Shown: positions 19,910-28,699, counted from the stretch's first letter. The stretch: DNA of 64,000 nucleotides from DATBGO01 sp963695645 (GCA_963695645.1 CAVOHC010000012.1:186001-250000); one strand, 5' to 3'. Numbers and translations: made by a program. Notes: generated by a model from the sequence alone, not told the origin.

Positions 19910-21238
19910 ATGCTGACCGCGTTCCTCCGGGCCTTCCGGACCCCAGACCTGCGCAGGAAGCTGCTATTCACGCTCTTCATCATCGCGGTGTTCCGGCTCG
20001 GAGCCACCCTGCCGACGCCCGGGATCTCGGAGAAGGCCGTCACCGGCTGCCTGGACGCGGTGAACAGCAGCGGCCAGGCGGGACTGTTCCAGCTGGTCAA
20101 CCTGTTCAGCGGCGGCGCGCTGCTACGGCTGTCGGTCTTCGCGCTCGGCATCATGCCCTACATCACGGCCAGCATCATCCTGCAGCTGCTCGCCGTGGTG
20201 ATCCCGCGTCTTGAGACGCTGCGCCAGGAAGGCCAGAGCGGCCAGGCGAAGATCACCCAGTACACCCGTTACCTCACCGTGGGCCTGGCCGTCCTGCAGT
20301 CCACCGGGATCGTGGCGCTAGCCAGGTCGGGAAGCCTGCCCGGCATGAGCGGCCAGACGCAGTGCTCCAACCTGATACCGAACCAGTCGATCTTCACCAT
20401 CAGCACCATGGTCCTCACGATGACCGCAGGCACCGCGGTCATCATGTGGCTCGGCGAGCTGATCACCGACCGCGGCGTCGGCAACGGCATGTCCTTGATA
20501 ATCTTCACCCAGGTCATCGCGGTCATCCCGGGCGAAATGCTGGCCATCTACCGGCAGAAGCACGCGTTCGTGTTCGGCATCGTCTTGCTGGTCGGCATCG
20601 CGATCATCGCATTCGTGGCCTTCATGGAGCAGGCCCAGCGGCGGATCCCGGTCCAGTACGCCAAGCGGATGGTCGGCCGCAAGATGTACGGCGGCACCTC
20701 GACCTACATCCCGCTCAAGGTGAACCAGGCGGGCGTCATCCCGGTCATCTTCGCATCGTCGCTGCTATACATCCCGCAGCTGGGCGCGCAGCTGTTCGGG
20801 CACGCGACCAGCGCGCACCCGGCGAGCTGGGCGAACTGGATCGAGTCGCACCTGGTCCTCGGGGATGACCCGTACTATATGTTGATATTCTTCCTCCTGA
20901 TCATTTTCTTCACCTACTTCTACGTGTCGATCACCTTCAATCCGACCGAAGTCGCGGACAACATGAAGAAGTACGGCGGGTTCATCCCGGGCATCAGACC
21001 CGGGCGGCCGACCGCCGAGTACCTGAGCTACGTGCTGAGCCGGCTGACCGCGCCTGGCTCGGTATACCTGGCCCTGGTCGCGCTCATACCGATGGTCGCG
21101 ATCGGCCTGGTCGGGGCCACGCAGCAGTTTCCCTTCGGCGGCACGAGCATCCTGATAGCGGTGGGGGTGGGCCTCGATACCGTGAAGCAGATCGAAAGCC
21201 AGTTGCAACAGCGCAACTATGAGGGCTTCCTGCGGTAG
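19910..21238 (+). CDS. secY: Preprotein translocase channel subunit SecY
   Basis: 442 residues with ten membrane segments; the heterotrimeric SecYEG channel exports unfolded proteins. Starts MLTAFLRAFRTPDLRRKLLF. The plug and lateral-gate regions, the cytosolic loop with QRRIPVQYAKRMVGRKMYGG and the final loop NPTEVADNMKKYGGFIPGIRPG are present. Its stop TAG shares a base with the GTG of adk, so they are coupled. Confidence 0.98.
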   Translation: MLTAFLRAFRTPDLRRKLLFTLFIIAVFRLGATLPTPGISEKAVTGCLDAVNSSGQAGLFQLVNLFSGGALLRLSVFALGIMPYITASIILQLLAVVIPRLETLRQEGQSGQAKITQYTRYLTVGLAVLQSTGIVALARSGSLPGMSGQTQCSNLIPNQSIFTISTMVLTMTAGTAVIMWLGELITDRGVGNGMSLIIFTQVIAVIPGEMLAIYRQKHAFVFGIVLLVGIAIIAFVAFMEQAQRRIPVQYAKRMVGRKMYGGTSTYIPLKVNQAGVIPVIFASSLLYIPQLGAQLFGHATSAHPASWANWIESHLVLGDDPYYMLIFFLLIIFFTYFYVSITFNPTEVADNMKKYGGFIPGIRPGRPTAEYLSYVLSRLTAPGSVYLALVALIPMVAIGLVGATQQFPFGGTSILIAVGVGLDTVKQIESQLQQRNYEGFLR

Positions 21239-21891
21239 TGCGCGTCGTCCTGGTCGGGCCTCCCGGTGCGGGCAAAGGGACACAGGCCCAGTTCATAGCC
21301 TCCCACCTGTCGATCCCGAAGATTTCGACAGGTGACATCTTCAGGTTCAATGTCAGCACGGGAACCGAGCTTGGCCGGCTCGCGAAGTCCTATATGGATC
21401 GCGGCGACCTGGTGCCTGACGAGGTCACGGTCGCGATGGTGTCCAGCAGGCTGCAGGAGGACGACGCCCAGGCCGGCTTCCTGCTCGACGGCTTCCCGAG
21501 AAACGTCCCGCAGGCCGAGACACTGCAGAAGATGCTCACCGAGTGGGACGTCAGGCTGGACGTCGTGGTCGAGCTCGTCGTGGACGACGACGAGGTGGTC
21601 AGGCGGCTGTCCGGCAGGCGAACCTGCCGCCGATGCGGGCGGGTCTGGCATGTGCTGTTCGACCCGCCGGCCCGCGGCGAGCTGTGCGACGAGTGCGGCG
21701 GCGAGCTGTTCCAGCGTGACGATGACAGGGAGCAGACCATCAGGCACCGCCTGGACGTGTATCAGCTGCAGACGCAGCCGCTGATCGCGTTTTATGCGGA
21801 CGAGGGAGCGCTGCTGGGTATTGACGCCACTGGCCCGGTGGAGGAGATCACGGACCGGGCGCTTGGCGCGCTACGGCGGTTTGTCCGCTGA
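21238..21891 (+). CDS. adk: Adenylate kinase
   Basis: Converts ATP and AMP to two ADP; 217 residues, long-lid form. P-loop GPPGAGKGT at residues 7-15; DGFPRN motif present. The lid has CRRC and CDEC (near residues 125-150), a four-cysteine zinc site. GTG start overlaps the secY stop. secY-adk-map-infA is the conserved spc/alpha junction. Confidence 0.98.
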   Translation: MRVVLVGPPGAGKGTQAQFIASHLSIPKISTGDIFRFNVSTGTELGRLAKSYMDRGDLVPDEVTVAMVSSRLQEDDAQAGFLLDGFPRNVPQAETLQKMLTEWDVRLDVVVELVVDDDEVVRRLSGRRTCRRCGRVWHVLFDPPARGELCDECGGELFQRDDDREQTIRHRLDVYQLQTQPLIAFYADEGALLGIDATGPVEEITDRALGALRRFVR

Positions 21892-21944
21892 GATCAGTTG
21901 CGGGCCGCACGGGTAACGTTTGCAGTACAGACCCCGGAGGCTAG

Positions 21945-22841
21945 ATGCGGACGAGACGGGAACAGCCGATCCAGATCAAGACCCCCGGCCAGCTGGCCGC
22001 GATGCGGGAGGCCGGCCTGGTGGTGGCGGACGCCCTGCGGGCGGCGGCAGCGGCGGTGCAGCCGGGGATCAGCACGGCTGAACTGGACGCCATAGCCGAC
22101 CGGGTCATCCGCGACGCTGGCGCGGTGCCTTCGTTTAAGGGCTATCACGGTTTCCCCGCGACCATCTGCACCTCGGTCAACGACCAGATCGTGCACGGTA
22201 TCCCGAGCCGCCAGACGCGCCTGGCGGCCGGGGATGTCATCTCGATCGACTGCGGTGCCATCGTCGCAGGCTGGCACGGGGACGCGGCGGTGACCGTCGG
22301 TGTCGGGCCGGCGAGGGCCGAGCTGTCCGGCTTGCTGACAGCCTGCGAGCTGGCACTGTGGTCCGGCCTTGCCAGCGCCGTGGCAGGCAACCGGCTGACT
22401 GACATTTCGCACTCGGTGGAGTCGAGCGCGCGTGCCAGCGGCGACTACGGCATCGTGCAGGAGTACGTCGGGCACGGGATTGGCAGCGAAATGCACATGG
22501 ACCCGCCGGTGCCTAACTACGGCAAGCCGGGCAGGGGGCCGGTGCTGACGGAAGGCATGGCGCTGGCGGTCGAGCCGATGCTCCTCCTTGGCCGGCGCCA
22601 CACCCGGCTGCTCGACGATGGCTGGACGGTGGTCAGCGCTGACGGGACCTGGTCGGCGCATTTCGAGCACACCGTGGCCATCACCGCCGAGGGGCCCTGG
22701 GTGCTCACCGCGGAGGACGGCGGGACGAGCGGCTTCGCCGCGCTGCGCGCGCAGCGCCAGGCCGGTCAGCCAGGCCCTCAGCCGGGTCAGCCAGGTCCGC
22801 CAGATCCGCCGGTCCCCGCCGGAGCACGGGTAACGGACTGA
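21945..22841 (+). CDS. map: Methionine aminopeptidase type I
   Basis: Removes N-terminal Met from nascent proteins. 298 residues, of which about 255 are catalytic core. Metal ligands visible: SIDCGAI (Asp), WHGDAAVTV (Asp), GHGIGSEMHMDPPVPN (His), AVEPM (Glu) and HFEHTV (Glu); the YHGFPATIC histidine is present. A tail of about 40 residues rich in Pro, Gly and Gln, with PGQPGPP-type repeats, is an addition. CGGAGG precedes the ATG. Confidence 0.96.
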   Translation: MRTRREQPIQIKTPGQLAAMREAGLVVADALRAAAAAVQPGISTAELDAIADRVIRDAGAVPSFKGYHGFPATICTSVNDQIVHGIPSRQTRLAAGDVISIDCGAIVAGWHGDAAVTVGVGPARAELSGLLTACELALWSGLASAVAGNRLTDISHSVESSARASGDYGIVQEYVGHGIGSEMHMDPPVPNYGKPGRGPVLTEGMALAVEPMLLLGRRHTRLLDDGWTVVSADGTWSAHFEHTVAITAEGPWVLTAEDGGTSGFAALRAQRQAGQPGPQPGQPGPPDPPVPAGARVTD

Positions 22842-22851
22842 GGAGGAGCTG

Positions 22852-23328
22852 ATGGCGGCCGACCCCCGGATCCGGGCGTCTGACGAGGACCGGGACCGCA
22901 CGGTGTCGCTGCTGCGCGAGCACCATGCAGCGGGCAGGCTGACCGCCGAAGAGTTCGACGACCGGATCGGCAAGGCCTACGAGGCGAAGACTGTCGGCGA
23001 GCTGGACGAACTCATGACTGACCTGCCGGGGATCGATCTGTACCGGCTGCCGGACGCGACGCTGCAGCGCTATCGCGCACCGCGGCCAGGAGCGGGCTCG
23101 CTGGCGCAGGCGTCAGGCGGCCTCGCCAGGCAGCAGGGCAGGTTCTCGCCCGCCTGGCTGGCCGCCTGGGGGTCGTGGTTTTCGGTCACCGTGCTCTGCT
23201 TCGTGATCTGGGTGATTGCCGGGGCGAGCGGCTTTCCCTGGCCGGTCTGGATCGCCGGGCCGTTCGGCGCGATCCTGCTCGGCCGCTGGATCGCCGGTGG
23301 CGGGCCAGGCGGTCGCGGGTCGCGCTGA
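22852..23328 (+). CDS. DUF1707 domain membrane protein
   Basis: 158 residues. The N-terminal part (RIRASDEDRDRTVSLLREHH, AGRLTAEEFDDRIGKAYEAKT, GELDELMTDLP) is the DUF1707 (SHOCT-like) module found in actinobacterial membrane proteins. Two hydrophobic segments follow (WLAAWGSWFSVTVLCFVIWV and PVWIAGPFGAILLGRWI) with a Gly/Arg end. Function unknown. ATG after GAGGAGGAG; 10 bp after map, so likely cotranscribed with it. Confidence 0.9.
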   Translation: MAADPRIRASDEDRDRTVSLLREHHAAGRLTAEEFDDRIGKAYEAKTVGELDELMTDLPGIDLYRLPDATLQRYRAPRPGAGSLAQASGGLARQQGRFSPAWLAAWGSWFSVTVLCFVIWVIAGASGFPWPVWIAGPFGAILLGRWIAGGGPGGRGSR

Positions 23329-23401
23329 CCGGAACCGCCGGCGGGAATTTTCCTGCCGTCGCTATGGTTTGGATGAGGACACGGGGTGAATATGCCCCGG
23401 G

Positions 23402-23431
23402 TTCGCATTGTCAGCAGGTCTCGCGTAGACT
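23402..23431 (+). promoter_or_regulatory. Candidate promoter for infA
   Basis: TTCGCA (23402-23407) and TAGACT (23426-23431) are 18 bp apart in the 398-bp gap between the DUF1707 gene and infA. The -35 is weak, the -10 good. A leader of about 290 nt would result. Nothing else convincing is seen in 23329-23726 apart from a short GGCGGGAA/TTCCTGCC imperfect palindrome near 23340. Confidence 0.4.
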
Positions 23432-23726
23432 CTGCTCCGGCCCATGAGCTGTCATCTGGCATATGGCCTGAGCCTGTAGCGTGATGGCAGACATCTAGCA
23501 GGGTCGTCCGTGGCCGGAGGGTCGTGCGAGAGCACGAGCCGGACCGCGGGGGAAGCCCCAGACGATGACCGCATGAGCCGCGGCCTGACCAGCAATGGCC
23601 GGGTCGGCTGACAATGAGTATCGGCACGGCACCACATGAGTACCAGCACAGCACCACATGCAAGAAGTAAGCCAGCGAGCCAAGGCCAAGGCCAGGCAGC
23701 GAACCTATCAGCGAAGCGCGGAGGAC

Positions 23727-23948
23727 ATGCCCAAGAAAGACGGCGCCATTGAGATCGAAGGCACGGTCGTGGAGTCGCTGCCGAATGCCTTCTTCAGGGT
23801 GGAGTTGGACAACGGGCACAAGGTCCTGGCTCACATCAGCGGGAAGATGCGGATGCACTACATCCGGATCCTTCCCGATGACCGGGTCGTCGTCGAGCTG
23901 AGCCCCTACGACCTCAGTCGTGGGCGGATTGTCTACCGGTACAAGTAA
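23727..23948 (+). CDS. infA: Translation initiation factor IF-1
   Basis: 73 residues, exact family length: MPKKDGAIEIEGTVVESLPN through RGRIVYRYK, an OB fold that occupies the A site during initiation. ATG at 23727 has GGAGGA just upstream; an upstream in-frame start at 23658 gives an atypical extension. First gene of the alpha block, followed by rpmJ. Confidence 0.98.
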   Translation: MPKKDGAIEIEGTVVESLPNAFFRVELDNGHKVLAHISGKMRMHYIRILPDDRVVVELSPYDLSRGRIVYRYK

Positions 23949-24001
23949 CAGGCTGACGGCGCGGCGGGCTCGATGGCTCCGGGCGCCTGAGGAGACAAGC
24001 T

Positions 24002-24115
24002 ATGAAGGTCAAGCCGAGTGTGAAGAAGATCTGCAGCAAGTGCCGGATCATCCGCCGGCATGGCCGCGTGATGGTCATCTGCTCAGACCCGAGGCACAAG
24101 CAGCGTCAGGGCTGA
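24002..24115 (+). CDS. rpmJ: 50S ribosomal protein L36
   Basis: 37 residues: starts MKVKPSVKKICSKCRII and ends DPRHKQRQG. The zinc ligands Cys11, Cys14, Cys27 and His32 are all present, so this is the zinc-dependent form. GAGGAGACAAGC precedes the ATG. It is the smallest ribosomal gene here and lies between infA and rpsM in the usual order. Confidence 0.97.
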   Translation: MKVKPSVKKICSKCRIIRRHGRVMVICSDPRHKQRQG

Positions 24116-24138
24116 GCGCACAGTAAGACACGTACCGC

Positions 24139-24171
24139 AATCCGCGGTCGGCCAGCGGCTGGCCGCGGATT
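24139..24171 (+). promoter_or_regulatory. Hairpin in the rpmJ-rpsM spacer
   Basis: AATCCGC (24139-24145) pairs with GCGGATT (24165-24171), enclosing a GGCCAG/CTGGCC stem. It lies upstream of rpsM. In Escherichia coli the alpha operon is controlled by S4 at the rpsM leader; this stem could be a regulatory or processing element, but no pseudoknot can be shown by eye. Confidence 0.4.
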
Positions 24172-24258
24172 ACCCCCGGAGGAGGCCGGGGCCCGGTCCG
24201 GGCAGGGACGCAGGGAGCGGTGCGCAGGACCTCCGCGACAGAAGGAGAACTGCCCAGG

Positions 24259-24639
24259 ATGGCACGCCTCGTCGGCGTCGACTTGCCGCGTGACAAGCGG
24301 CTTGAGGTCGCCCTTACTTACGTCTTCGGAATCGGCCGCACCCGTGCGCTTGAGACGCTCAGCGCGACGGGCGTCAGCGGCGACGCCAGGGTCCATGAGC
24401 TCAGCGACGAGGACCTCCTGCGGCTGCGGGACTGGATCGACGCCAGCTACAAGGTTGAAGGTGACTTGCGCCGTGAGGTGCAGGCCGACATTCGCCGCAA
24501 AGTCGAGATCGGGTGCTATCAGGGGATCAGGCACCGCCGCGGGCTGCCCGTGCACGGCCAGCGCACGCAGACCAATGCCCGCACCAGGAAGGGCAAGAAG
24601 AAGACAGTCGCCGGCAAGAAGAAGGCCGGGAAGAAGTAG
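24259..24639 (+). CDS. rpsM: 30S ribosomal protein S13
   Basis: 126 residues, intersubunit bridge protein. ATG at 24259 after GAAGGAGAA gives MARLVGVDLPRDKRLEVALTY split at family start. Helix-two-turn-helix core and the RHRRGLPVHGQRTQTNARTRKG tRNA-contacting tail are intact; the Lys-rich end (KKKTVAGKKKAGKK) is typical. Confidence 0.98.
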   Translation: MARLVGVDLPRDKRLEVALTYVFGIGRTRALETLSATGVSGDARVHELSDEDLLRLRDWIDASYKVEGDLRREVQADIRRKVEIGCYQGIRHRRGLPVHGQRTQTNARTRKGKKKTVAGKKKAGKK

Positions 24640-24718
24640 TCCGCACGCCGTGCCCGCCATCACCGGCGGGCTCCGGCGGCCACAGCGGTCCGACCACCTC
24701 CGGGAGTAGAGGAGCAGG

Positions 24719-25120
24719 ATGCCTCCCAAGAGCCGTGCCGGCGTCAAGAAAGTGCGCCGGAAGGAACGAAAGAACATCGCTCACGGGCACGCCCACATCA
24801 AGAGCACCTTCAACAACACCATTGTCTCCATCTCCGATCCTGGCGGCAGCGTCATCTCATGGGCTTCATCCGGCCAGGTCGGTTTCAAGGGCTCGCGCAA
24901 GTCGACGCCGTTCGCCGCCCAGATGGCCGCTGAAGCGGCGGCGCGCCGGGCGATGGAGCACGGCATGCGCAAAGTCGACGTGTTCGTGAAGGGCCCGGGC
25001 TCGGGGCGGGAGACCGCCATCAGGTCCCTGCAGGCGACCGGCCTGGAGGTTGGCTCGATTCAGGACGTGACCCCGGTTCCGCACAATGGCTGCCGCCCGC
25101 CCAAGCGGCGCCGGGTGTGA
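24719..25120 (+). CDS. rpsK: 30S ribosomal protein S11
   Basis: 133 residues, platform protein. Contains NIAHGHAHIKSTFNNTIVSI and the GPGSGRETAIRSLQATGLEV and DVTPVPHNGCRPPKRRRV signatures. GAGGAGCAGG precedes the ATG. alpha operon, 79 bp after rpsM. Confidence 0.98.
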   Translation: MPPKSRAGVKKVRRKERKNIAHGHAHIKSTFNNTIVSISDPGGSVISWASSGQVGFKGSRKSTPFAAQMAAEAAARRAMEHGMRKVDVFVKGPGSGRETAIRSLQATGLEVGSIQDVTPVPHNGCRPPKRRRV

Positions 25121-25176
25121 GCGGGGGATCGCGGGGGTCGTCCCCCGAGACCAGCACTGAGGAGTAAGCGACAAAC

Positions 25177-25803
25177 ATGGCTCGATACACCGGCGCCGAC
25201 TGCAAGCGCTGCCGCCGCGAGAAGACCAAGCTGTTCCTGAAGGGCGCCAAGTGCGACTCGCCGAAGTGCCCCATCGAGATCCGGCCGTACCCGCCGGGCG
25301 AGCACGGCAGGAACCGGCCCAAGGAGAGCGAGTTCCTGCTGCAGGTCAGGGAGAAGCAGAAGGCCAAGCGCATCTACGGGATCCTCGAGCGGCAATTTCA
25401 CAACTACTACACCGAGGCGACCCGGACCCGCGGCAAGACCGGCGAGGCGCTGCTCCAGATCCTGGAGACGCGGCTGGACAACGTGGTCTACCGGGCCGGC
25501 TTCGCCAAGAGCCGTGACATGGCCAGGCAGCTGGTCGGGCACGGTCACGTCCTTGTCAACGGCCGCAAGGTCGACATTCCCTCCTACCGGGTGAGCGAGT
25601 CCGACATCGTCGAGGTCGCGTCGAAGTCGGCGGAGCTGACCCCGTTCCTGGTGGCGCGCGCCGAGGCAGGCGAGCGCACGGTCCCGGCCTGGCTCGAGGT
25701 GATCCCCGACAAGATGCGTATCCTCGTGCACGCGCTGCCGGTCCGGGCCCAGATCGACACCCTGGTCCAGGAGCAGCTCATCGTCGAGCTTTACTCGAAG
25801 TAA
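25177..25803 (+). CDS. rpsD: 30S ribosomal protein S4
   Basis: 208 residues, 16S assembly initiator. Zinc-type N terminus with Cys9, Cys12 and the CDSPKC pair, S4 RNA-binding domain with RLDNVVYRAGFAKSRDMARQ and GHVLVNGRKVDIPSYRV. Ends LIVELYSK. GAGGAGTAAG precedes the ATG. Located before rpoA as in most actinobacteria. Confidence 0.98.
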   Translation: MARYTGADCKRCRREKTKLFLKGAKCDSPKCPIEIRPYPPGEHGRNRPKESEFLLQVREKQKAKRIYGILERQFHNYYTEATRTRGKTGEALLQILETRLDNVVYRAGFAKSRDMARQLVGHGHVLVNGRKVDIPSYRVSESDIVEVASKSAELTPFLVARAEAGERTVPAWLEVIPDKMRILVHALPVRAQIDTLVQEQLIVELYSK

Positions 25804-25909
25804 CCAGCTTGCGGGCCTGCCACCCGGCGAGCCCGCGCCGCTGGCGGCGAAAGCCGTCAGATGATAAGTCGCGATCGTCATATAGCGGGCATCGCGGGAA
25901 GGAATACCC

Positions 25910-26926
25910 ATGCTCATCGCCCAGCGTCCGAGCCTCACTGAAGATCAGGTCGACGAGTTCAGGTCCAGGTTCGTCATCGAGCCGCTCGAGCCTGGGTTCG
26001 GCTACACGATCGGTAACTCGATCCGCCGTACCCTGCTCTCCTCCATTCCTGGTGCCGCGGTGACGAGCATCAGGATCGAGGGGGTCCTGCACGAGTTCTC
26101 CACCGTGCCGGGGATCGCCGAGGACGTCACCGACATCATCCTGAACCTCAAGGAGCTTGTCGTCTCCTCCGAGCACGACGAGCCGGTGCCGATGTACCTG
26201 CGCAAGCAGGGGCCGGGTCCGGTCACGGCGGCGGACATCGCCCCGCCGGCCGGCGTCGAGGTGCACAACCCGGACCTGCACATCGCGACCCTGAACAGCA
26301 AGGGCAAGCTGGAGATGGAGCTGACGGTCGAGCGCGGCCGCGGTTACGTGTCGGCGGCCCAGAACAAGCAGCCAGGGCAGGAGATCGGCCGGATCCCGAT
26401 CGACTCGATCTACTCGCCGGTGCTGCGGGTGACCTACAAGGTCGAGGCCACCCGGGTCGAGCAGCGCACCGACTTCGACAAGCTGATCCTGGACGTGGAG
26501 ACCAAGCCGTGCATGCGGCCCAGGGATGCGGTCGCCAGCGCTGGAAAGACGCTGGTTGAGCTGTTCGGGCTGGCCAGGGAGCTGAACGTAGACGCGGAGG
26601 GCATCGACATCGGCCCGTCGCCTACCGACGCCGCGCTGGCGGCGGACCTGGCGCTGCCGATCGAGGAGCTGAACCTCACCGTCCGGTCCTACAACTGCCT
26701 CAAGCGCGAGGGCATCCACAGCGTCGGCGAGCTTGTCGCCCGCAGCGAGCAGGACCTCCTCGACATCCGCAACTTCGGCGCGAAGTCGATCGAGGAAGTC
26801 AAGCAGAAGCTGATCGACATGGGCCTCGCGCTGAAGGACTCGCCCCCGGGGTTCGATCCGGGCACGGCGGCCGACAGCTACGGGGCGGACGACGACGAGA
26901 GCTACGTCGAAACCGAGCAATACTGA
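25910..26926 (+). CDS. rpoA: RNA polymerase alpha subunit
   Basis: 338 residues. N-terminal assembly domain (FVIEPLEPGFGYTIGNSIRR, LLSSIPGAAVTSIRIEGVLHEF) and C-terminal DNA/activator-binding domain (LNLTVRSYNCLKREGIHSVG and DLLDIRNFGAKSIEEVK) joined by an acidic linker; acidic tail. GGAAGGAA lies before the ATG. It sits between rpsD and rplQ, as usual. Confidence 0.99.
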   Translation: MLIAQRPSLTEDQVDEFRSRFVIEPLEPGFGYTIGNSIRRTLLSSIPGAAVTSIRIEGVLHEFSTVPGIAEDVTDIILNLKELVVSSEHDEPVPMYLRKQGPGPVTAADIAPPAGVEVHNPDLHIATLNSKGKLEMELTVERGRGYVSAAQNKQPGQEIGRIPIDSIYSPVLRVTYKVEATRVEQRTDFDKLILDVETKPCMRPRDAVASAGKTLVELFGLARELNVDAEGIDIGPSPTDAALAADLALPIEELNLTVRSYNCLKREGIHSVGELVARSEQDLLDIRNFGAKSIEEVKQKLIDMGLALKDSPPGFDPGTAADSYGADDDESYVETEQY

Positions 26927-26974
26927 CGGGTCGGGCAACTGCCCTGAAGTAGCAAAACCAAGGAGAAGTTCCCG

Positions 26975-27793
26975 ATGCCCACGCCCACCAAGGGTGCCCG
27001 GATGGGCGGCAGCTCGGCCCATCAGCGGCACATGCTGGCGAACCTGGCCACCGCGCTGTTCGAGCACGGCAAGATCACCACGACCGAGGCGCGGGCACGC
27101 AGGCTGCGGCCGGTGGCCGAGCGCCTGATCACCTTCGCCAAGCGAGGCGATCTGCACGCTCGGCGGCAGGTGCTGACCATGGTCACGGACAAGAGCGTCG
27201 TGCACACGCTCTTCACCGATATCGGGCCGAGCTTCGCAGCCCGCGATGGCGGCTACACGCGGATCACCAAGGTCGGGCCGCGCAAGGGCGACAACGCTGC
27301 GCTCGCAGTGATCGAGCTGGTCCGCGAGGACGCGGAGGCGAAGCCGCGCCGCCGCCGGGCCCGCCGGACGCAGCCCGTTGCCAGCCCGGCCACCGGACGG
27401 TCGCGGCGGGGCACCGCCGGGCAGGGCGCGGAGGCCGGCAGCGTGGAGGCCGGCAGCGCTGTGATCGGCAGCGCCGAGGCTGCCGAGGCTGAGGCTGAGG
27501 CCTCCGTGGCGCACGACGCGCAGGCCGGGGACACCACCCAGGCTGTGGACACGCAGGCCGGGGACACGCAGGCTGTGGACACGCAGGCTGTGGACACGCA
27601 GGCTGGGGACACGCAGGCCGGGGAAACGCAGGCTGTGGACACGCAGGCCGGGGAAACGCAGGCCGGGGCCGGGACGGCCGCTGCGGATCTTGTCGACGCG
27701 GGCGGCGACGTCGGCGGCACCGGATCCGTGTCGGCCGCCGGTTCAAGCGCATTGGGGCCAGATGACGAGTCCGGCCAGGGCGACGCGGGCTAG
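26975..27793 (+). CDS. rplQ: 50S ribosomal protein L17 with repeat-rich C-terminal tail
   Basis: 272 residues. The first ~120 are a normal L17 (MPTPTKGARMGGSSAHQRHM through NAALAVIELVRED). The rest is an Ala/Glu/Gly-rich tail including about ten units of QA(G/V)(D/E)T between residues 185 and 230. Tails on L17 are common in actinobacteria, but a clean pentapeptide array is not. AAGGAGAA precedes the ATG. It ends in TAG and truA continues in the same frame. Confidence 0.95.
   Translation: MPTPTKGARMGGSSAHQRHMLANLATALFEHGKITTTEARARRLRPVAERLITFAKRGDLHARRQVLTMVTDKSVVHTLFTDIGPSFAARDGGYTRITKVGPRKGDNAALAVIELVREDAEAKPRRRRARRTQPVASPATGRSRRGTAGQGAEAGSVEAGSAVIGSAEAAEAEAEASVAHDAQAGDTTQAVDTQAGDTQAVDTQAVDTQAGDTQAGETQAVDTQAGETQAGAGTAAADLVDAGGDVGGTGSVSAAGSSALGPDDESGQGDAG
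27530..27670 (+). repeat. 15-bp minisatellite inside rplQ
   Basis: About ten units of CAGGC-G-GGACACG, each five codons (QAGDT, QAVDT or QAGET). Variation is mostly at the third residue (GGG versus GTG) and at GAC/GAA. The period is a multiple of three, so copy-number changes keep the frame. Confidence 0.85.
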
Positions 27794-28699
27794 CTGGCGA
27801 CGAGGGCTGGCAGCAGTACCCGCGCGGCGGCCCTGAGCGCCCCGCTGGCTGCCGATCCGTCCGGCGTCCCGGCAGCACCTCTCCGGCTCCGCCTGGACCT
27901 GTCCTACGACGGCTCAGGCTTTCATGGCTGGGCCAGGCAGCCGGGTCTGCGGACGGTTCAGCAGGTCGTGGAGGAGGCGCTCGGCCGGATTCTCGCCCTG
28001 GACGCGGCGCCTGGGCTGACCGTGGCGGGCCGTACCGATGCCGGAGTGCATGCGCGCGGCCAGGTCGCGCATGCCGATGTGGCGGCGCAGTCCTGGGAGC
28101 GGGCGGCTGGCATCGCGCTCGGCCGGCTGGCCAGGCTGCTGCCACCGGACATCCGGGTGCGTTCGGTCGGCCGTGCCCCGGACGGGTTCGACGCGAGGTT
28201 CTCCGCGCTGTGGCGCCGCTACTCCTACCGGGTCTGCGACGATCCGGCCCGCGCGGACCCGCTGCGCAGGCAGGACACCTTGTGGTACCCGCGCCAGATC
28301 GACACGGGGCGGATGAACGAGGCGGCGGGCTCCTGCCTCGGCACCCGGGACTTCGCCGCGTTCTGCCGCCGCAGGGATGGCGCGACGACCGTACGCGAGC
28401 TGCTGCGGCTTGACTGGGAACGGTCAGCCAGCGGGGTCGCGATCGCGACGGTGTCGGCGGATGCCTTCTGCCACAACATGGTCCGGGCGCTGACCGGCGC
28501 GATGCTGTCGATTGGCGACGGGACCAGGCCGGCCAGCTGGCTGGCCGACGTGCTCGCCGCCAGGGTCCGTGACCCCGCGGTGCACGTCGCACCACCGCAC
28601 GGGCTATGCCTGGAGGAGGTCTGCTATCCCGCCGACGCCGAGCTTGCGGCACGGGCGGCAGCGACCCGCCGGGTCAGGGAGTCCGGGGCGTGCCGGTGA
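27794..28699 (+). CDS. truA: tRNA pseudouridine38-40 synthase, no standard start codon
   Basis: Modifies U38-U40 of tRNA anticodon arms. Recognisable core begins LRLDLSYDGSGFHGWARQPG near 27881 and has the catalytic aspartate in AGRTDAGVHARGQVAH; it runs to 28699. Between the rplQ stop (27791-27793) and the core there is no ATG, GTG or TTG in this frame; only CTG codons at 27794, 27833, 27845 and 27893. The annotated start is the CTG next to the stop and is provisional. The last 26 bp overlap the convergent gene on the other strand. Confidence 0.8.
   Translation: MATRAGSSTRAAALSAPLAADPSGVPAAPLRLRLDLSYDGSGFHGWARQPGLRTVQQVVEEALGRILALDAAPGLTVAGRTDAGVHARGQVAHADVAAQSWERAAGIALGRLARLLPPDIRVRSVGRAPDGFDARFSALWRRYSYRVCDDPARADPLRRQDTLWYPRQIDTGRMNEAAGSCLGTRDFAAFCRRRDGATTVRELLRLDWERSASGVAIATVSADAFCHNMVRALTGAMLSIGDGTRPASWLADVLAARVRDPAVHVAPPHGLCLEEVCYPADAELAARAAATRRVRESGACR

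Noticed and set aside
25778..27514. 578-codon minus-strand frame over rpoA and rplQ
   Set aside because: Antisense to rpoA with no recognisable motif.
27264..28652. 462-codon minus-strand frame over rplQ and truA
   Set aside because: Arg/Pro-rich shadow; the repeats in it mirror the rplQ array.
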